NCBI GenBank assembly: GCA_010672185.1
Contig: JAAHHL010000035.1
Location: forward strand, 1 to 27,142
From: Caldora sp. SIO3E6
Lineage (GTDB): Bacteria > Cyanobacteriota > Cyanobacteriia > Cyanobacteriales > Coleofasciculaceae
Direction of reading: 5' to 3'
Length of the DNA: 27,142 nucleotides
Shown here: positions 25,204-27,142 of the stretch, one piece after another
Numbering within the stretch: position 1 is the stretch's first letter
Layout of the letters: every line of letters begins with the position of its first letter
Program-made: the position numbers and the translations under genes
Notes under the pieces: model-generated
Database searches by the model: none
What the model was told of the DNA's origin: nothing
What the model saw: the letters and a program-made list of their open reading frames with translations, nothing else

Positions 25204-26028
25204 CTAAATTACATCAGCAAAAGTGCGTTCTGTATTCCGGAAGTACCTAATACCGGTTAATAAAAACAGTGAAACTAAAGTCAAAGAAACCATAAATCCA
25301 GGCCAGTAAATATTAGAACTTCCACCTAATATTGCCCAGCGAAATCCATCAATTACACCTACCATTGGATTAAGAGAATAAAGTAATCTCCACTGTTCTG
25401 GCACAACATTACTACTGAAACCAACTGGTGAGATGTATAAACCAAACTGTACAATGAATGGCACGATATTGCGAAAATCTCGAAACTTCACATTTAGGGA
25501 ACATAACCACAAACCAATACCCATTGAGGCGGCAAAAACAATAACCATAAATAAAGGTAGGGTTACAATTCGCCAACTGGGTACAAAATTATACCAAGCC
25601 ATTAATCCCAGCAAAATTATGCCCGAAATCATAAAATCAACAAAACTGACAATTACGGCACTACTAGGGACAATCAAACGAGGGAAATAAACCTTAGAAA
25701 TCAGATTAGCGTTATTAATCAGGCTGTTACTTGACTGGCTAAGGGAATTGGCAAAAAACTGCCAAGGAAGTGTCCCTGCAAATACGAGGATTGGGTAAGG
25801 TGCACCTTCTGAGGGTAGCTTAGCTAAATTGCCAAATACTACAGTGAAGACAATCATTGTAAAAAAAGGTCGAATTAATGCCCAAGCCATACCAATTACA
25901 GTTTGCTTGTAACGAACTATAATGTCTCGCCATGCCAGAAAGTAAAATAAATCTCGGTAATTCCATAAGTCTTTCCAATACTGGCTTTCTGTGCAACCTG
26001 ACTCGATAATTAACTCTTTGTTTTTCAT
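25204..26028 (-). CDS. wzm: ABC-2 type polysaccharide export permease (Wzm type)
   Basis: This 274-residue integral membrane protein has about six hydrophobic segments and the family sequences FYFLAWRDIIVRYKQTVIGMAW (in part) in the N-terminal amphipathic region, PYPILVFAGTLPWQFF before the second segment, and SPVGFSSNVVP with YSLNPMVGVIDGFRW toward the C-terminus. These fit Wzm/KpsM-like permeases. It would form a dimeric channel with the ATPase encoded 70 bases downstream and move finished chains across the inner membrane. It is the first intact gene after a 785-base gap, so a promoter for the operon may lie just upstream; a TATATA stretch at about 26033-26041 is a weak candidate. No clear Shine-Dalgarno is present. 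Confidence 0.93.
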   Translation of the reverse strand: MKNKELIIESGCTESQYWKDLWNYRDLFYFLAWRDIIVRYKQTVIGMAWALIRPFFTMIVFTVVFGNLAKLPSEGAPYPILVFAGTLPWQFFANSLSQSSNSLINNANLISKVYFPRLIVPSSAVIVSFVDFMISGIILLGLMAWYNFVPSWRIVTLPLFMVIVFAASMGIGLWLCSLNVKFRDFRNIVPFIVQFGLYISPVGFSSNVVPEQWRLLYSLNPMVGVIDGFRWAILGGSSNIYWPGFMVSLTLVSLFLLTGIRYFRNTERTFADVI

Positions 26029-26096
26029 TGATTTATATATATTTTTGTCTTATGATTAGAGCGTAATTGATGAAAATTTCACAACTTTCCATGCTT

Positions 26097-26234
26097 TTAC
26101 AATAATTCCTCATAGCTTCCTTGCTCGACAATTTTACTTTTCTCAAGTACAACTACTTTATCGGCCTTGATAATCGTCGATAAGTGGTGCTCGATCGAAT
26201 GATAATTGCGATCGATGGCAAGTTTTTCCAATGA
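26097..26234 (-). pseudogene. Remnant: C-terminal end of an ABC exporter (MsbA/HlyB-type) ATPase
   Basis: The reverse strand reads SLEKLAIDRN, then HLSTIIKADKVVVLEK, then SKIVEQGSYEELL and a TAA stop. This is the end of a type-1 ABC exporter ATPase: the H-loop region normally reads like AHRLSTI, followed by the A-D-x-(I/V)-x-V-L-x-x-G-x-I-x-E-x-G-x-H/Y-x-E-L-L pattern. An in-frame TAA (26237-26235) blocks the frame upstream, and there is no Walker A, signature or Walker B before it. Between DR and HLSTI the residues NYHSIEH replace the usual T-T-I-V-I-A-H, while a +1 frame gives AIII, which hints at a small indel. It is not a piece of the Wzt-type gene downstream, whose tail is different. Confidence 0.75.
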
Positions 26235-26327
26235 TTATTGAATCAATTGTTCAGAATAGATAACTAGTGTAAATCCTCTGACAAAGAGAATACCTGTTAC
26301 TTCAAGAATTTGAAAATTTTTCCAATT

Positions 26328-26429
26328 TCAGGAAGTAAGACTATTAATTAATTCTCGATAATGCTTGCTATTAAAATAACTTAGACCCAGTGACTGAAGT
26401 TGCTCAAAAATCCGAACGCAACTGCTATG
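26328..26429 (-). other. Possible coding remnant, unidentified
   Basis: The reverse strand has 33 codons that look protein-like (CVRIFEQLQSLGLSYFNSK, then HYRELINSLTS and a stop) directly after an in-frame TAG. The composition is balanced and helical, unlike the AT-rich surroundings, and could be the last part of a lost gene. No family was recognised. It could also be chance. Confidence 0.25.
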
Positions 26430-26467
26430 CTATGCGACTTTGAACAATACCTCTATTGAATACTTAA

Positions 26468-26488
26468 TGCCTCCTAGTTGAGGAGGTA
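26468..26488. repeat. Hairpin with CCTCCT/AGGAGG stem
   Basis: CCTCCT (26470-26475), loop AGTTG, and AGGAGG (26481-26486) form a perfect 6-bp stem. It extends to 8 bp with a G-U and a T-A pair on the plus-strand transcript. No run of T follows on either side, so it is not a standard intrinsic terminator. The right arm resembles a Shine-Dalgarno on the plus strand, but no gene follows it. Confidence 0.5.
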
Positions 26489-26664
26489 CAAAATTGGTAT
26501 TTAATTAACACTGAGAAAAGCATTTTTTTATTAAGTAGCTACAATCAAGAACTAATTTGACTGTTACTTATATTACAAATGATAAGAGAAATAACGTCAA
26601 TGCAAAATATCAAAACTTAACAAAAAACCTGATTTTTAGATTATTTTTTCTAGTATTTATGATG

Positions 26665-26703
26665 ATTTACGCAAATAAAATGTCACATTTTATTTGCGTA
26701 AAT
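26665..26703. repeat. 39-base perfect palindrome (19-bp arms, one-base centre)
   Basis: The left arm ATTTACGCAAATAAAATGT and right arm ACATTTTATTTGCGTAAAT are exact reverse complements around a single C at 26684. In DNA it could extrude a cruciform; in RNA it would fold into a long hairpin. It lies 111 bases beyond the stop of the sugar transferase gene, so it may end that transcript, although no T-run follows on either strand. A binding site for a dimeric protein or a mobile-element trace are alternatives. Confidence 0.85.
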
Positions 26704-26813
26704 TCAAAGTCAAATTTGCTTAAACTTTAACCAGTTATTTACTAATAGCAATCTTTAATATGGCTACCATTAAGGTAAAAGTTAAAGCTAGTAGAACAAA
26801 CTAGGGAAAGTAT

Positions 26814-27142
26814 TTAAACTCTCGGAGATACTCCAATAATTCCTGGCAACATCCTCAACTGTCGCAGTTCAGATGGATTAAGCTGAGCTACCTCATCCAG
26901 TGTTTTAGCACGAAGTCCGAACAACTTCATCTCACCCCGCAGCACATTGAACAACTGCGGTAGTCCATCCAAATTCCACTGATCTAGCCAGCGCCCTAGA
27001 GGAGTAAAGCCATCTTGAGCCTTTCTCTGATGCTGCTGTCTGGTTTCAGCATCTACCGTCATCGTGCGAAACTTGAATACTCGGAACAGCTTGCCTCGCT
27101 CTCCCACCCGCCACTGCTGAGAAAAAATTGGCTCTGTGGAAA
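26814..27142 (-). CDS. Sugar transferase (priming polyprenyl-phosphate glycosyl-1-phosphate transferase family), C-terminal part, runs off right edge
   Basis: The frame is open to the window edge and continues upstream, so the GTG at 27107 is not the start. Visible sequence runs PIFSQQWRVGERGKLFRV, then FKFRTM, LGRWLDQWNLDGLPQLFN and VLRGEMKLFGLRA, and ends LPGIIGVSPRV. This is the bacterial sugar transferase domain that loads the first sugar phosphate onto undecaprenyl phosphate. Two features are unusual. The LDELPQ motif, whose Asp-Glu pair is the catalytic dyad in PglC-type enzymes, reads LDGLPQ, and GPRP reads GLRA. The protein also stops soon after PGI, where family members normally continue for about 40-60 residues. 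It may be a divergent or inactive member, or a decayed gene. Confidence 0.8.
   Translation of the reverse strand, partial: STEPIFSQQWRVGERGKLFRVFKFRTMTVDAETRQQHQRKAQDGFTPLGRWLDQWNLDGLPQLFNVLRGEMKLFGLRAKTLDEVAQLNPSELRQLRMLPGIIGVSPRV

Larger units (their letters stand above)
26029..26813. other. 785-base gap with gene remnants and hairpins
   Basis: This is AT-rich DNA without an intact gene, between the export permease and the sugar transferase. It holds a decayed ABC-ATPase tail (26097-26234), a short possible coding fragment (26328-26429), a 5-base-loop hairpin (26468-26488) and a 39-base palindrome (26665-26703). The rest shows no recognisable coding pattern on either strand. It looks like a scar of lost genes and probably also carries the main operon promoter. 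Confidence 0.6.

Noticed and set aside
26097..26234. Could the ABC remnant be the displaced end of the Wzt-type gene?
   Set aside because: The Wzt-type gene is intact with its own C-terminal sugar-binding domain, and the remnant has the ending typical of type-1 exporters.
1..27142. CRISPR array, tRNA, insertion sequence or prophage
   Set aside because: No regularly spaced short repeats, no cloverleaf-like sequence, no transposase or integrase motifs and no terminal inverted repeats flanking a gene were seen.

Overview
The window looks like part of a chromosomal surface-polysaccharide (exopolysaccharide, capsule or O-antigen) gene cluster from a cyanobacterium, probably a filamentous one. Six exact copies of the cyanobacterial octamer GCGATCGC (HIP1) lie at 7779, 12065, 12868, 15083, 15839 and 18795. 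The proteins also read like cyanobacterial glycosyltransferase clusters. The genus cannot be fixed from sequence alone.

Layout. Almost every gene is on the minus strand, so transcription runs from high to low coordinates. At the right edge (26814 to beyond 27142) is the C-terminal part of a priming-type sugar transferase. It is followed by 785 bases with no intact gene (26029-26813), which hold two hairpins and the decayed tail of an ABC exporter ATPase. Next come an ABC-2 export permease (Wzm type) and its ATPase with a C-terminal carbohydrate-binding domain (Wzt type). Then follow a methyltransferase, a GT2, a repeated block of GT2 and GT2-methyltransferase fusion genes interleaved with a GT14 and a polysaccharide deacetylase, and an NAD-dependent epimerase. 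After those come a GT4, three GT2 genes, a methyltransferase, two GT4 genes, a polytopic O-antigen ligase/polymerase-like protein and another GT4. The only convincing plus-strand gene is a secreted or anchored clan GH-A-like glycoside hydrolase (1682-3106). To its left, on the minus strand, lie a hexapeptide acyltransferase and a GT4 cut by the left edge.

How the parts fit. The glycosyltransferases (five GT4, eight GT2 including two fusions, one GT14) would build a long heteropolysaccharide on a lipid carrier at the cytoplasmic face. The methyltransferases, deacetylase and acyltransferase would decorate it. Wzm/Wzt would export it, with the Wzt C-terminal domain probably recognising a chain feature, possibly a methyl cap. 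The WaaL/Wzy-like membrane protein would act on the periplasmic side, and the hydrolase may trim or release polymer. Several neighbours overlap by 4-7 bases (ATGA or ATGCTAA junctions), which points to translational coupling inside one long operon.

Five start codons were moved inward from the longest possible frame because a better Shine-Dalgarno or stop/start junction supports the internal ATG. Three more were moved because the upstream option is TTG or because family alignment favours the internal ATG. No tRNA, rRNA, CRISPR array or insertion sequence was seen.
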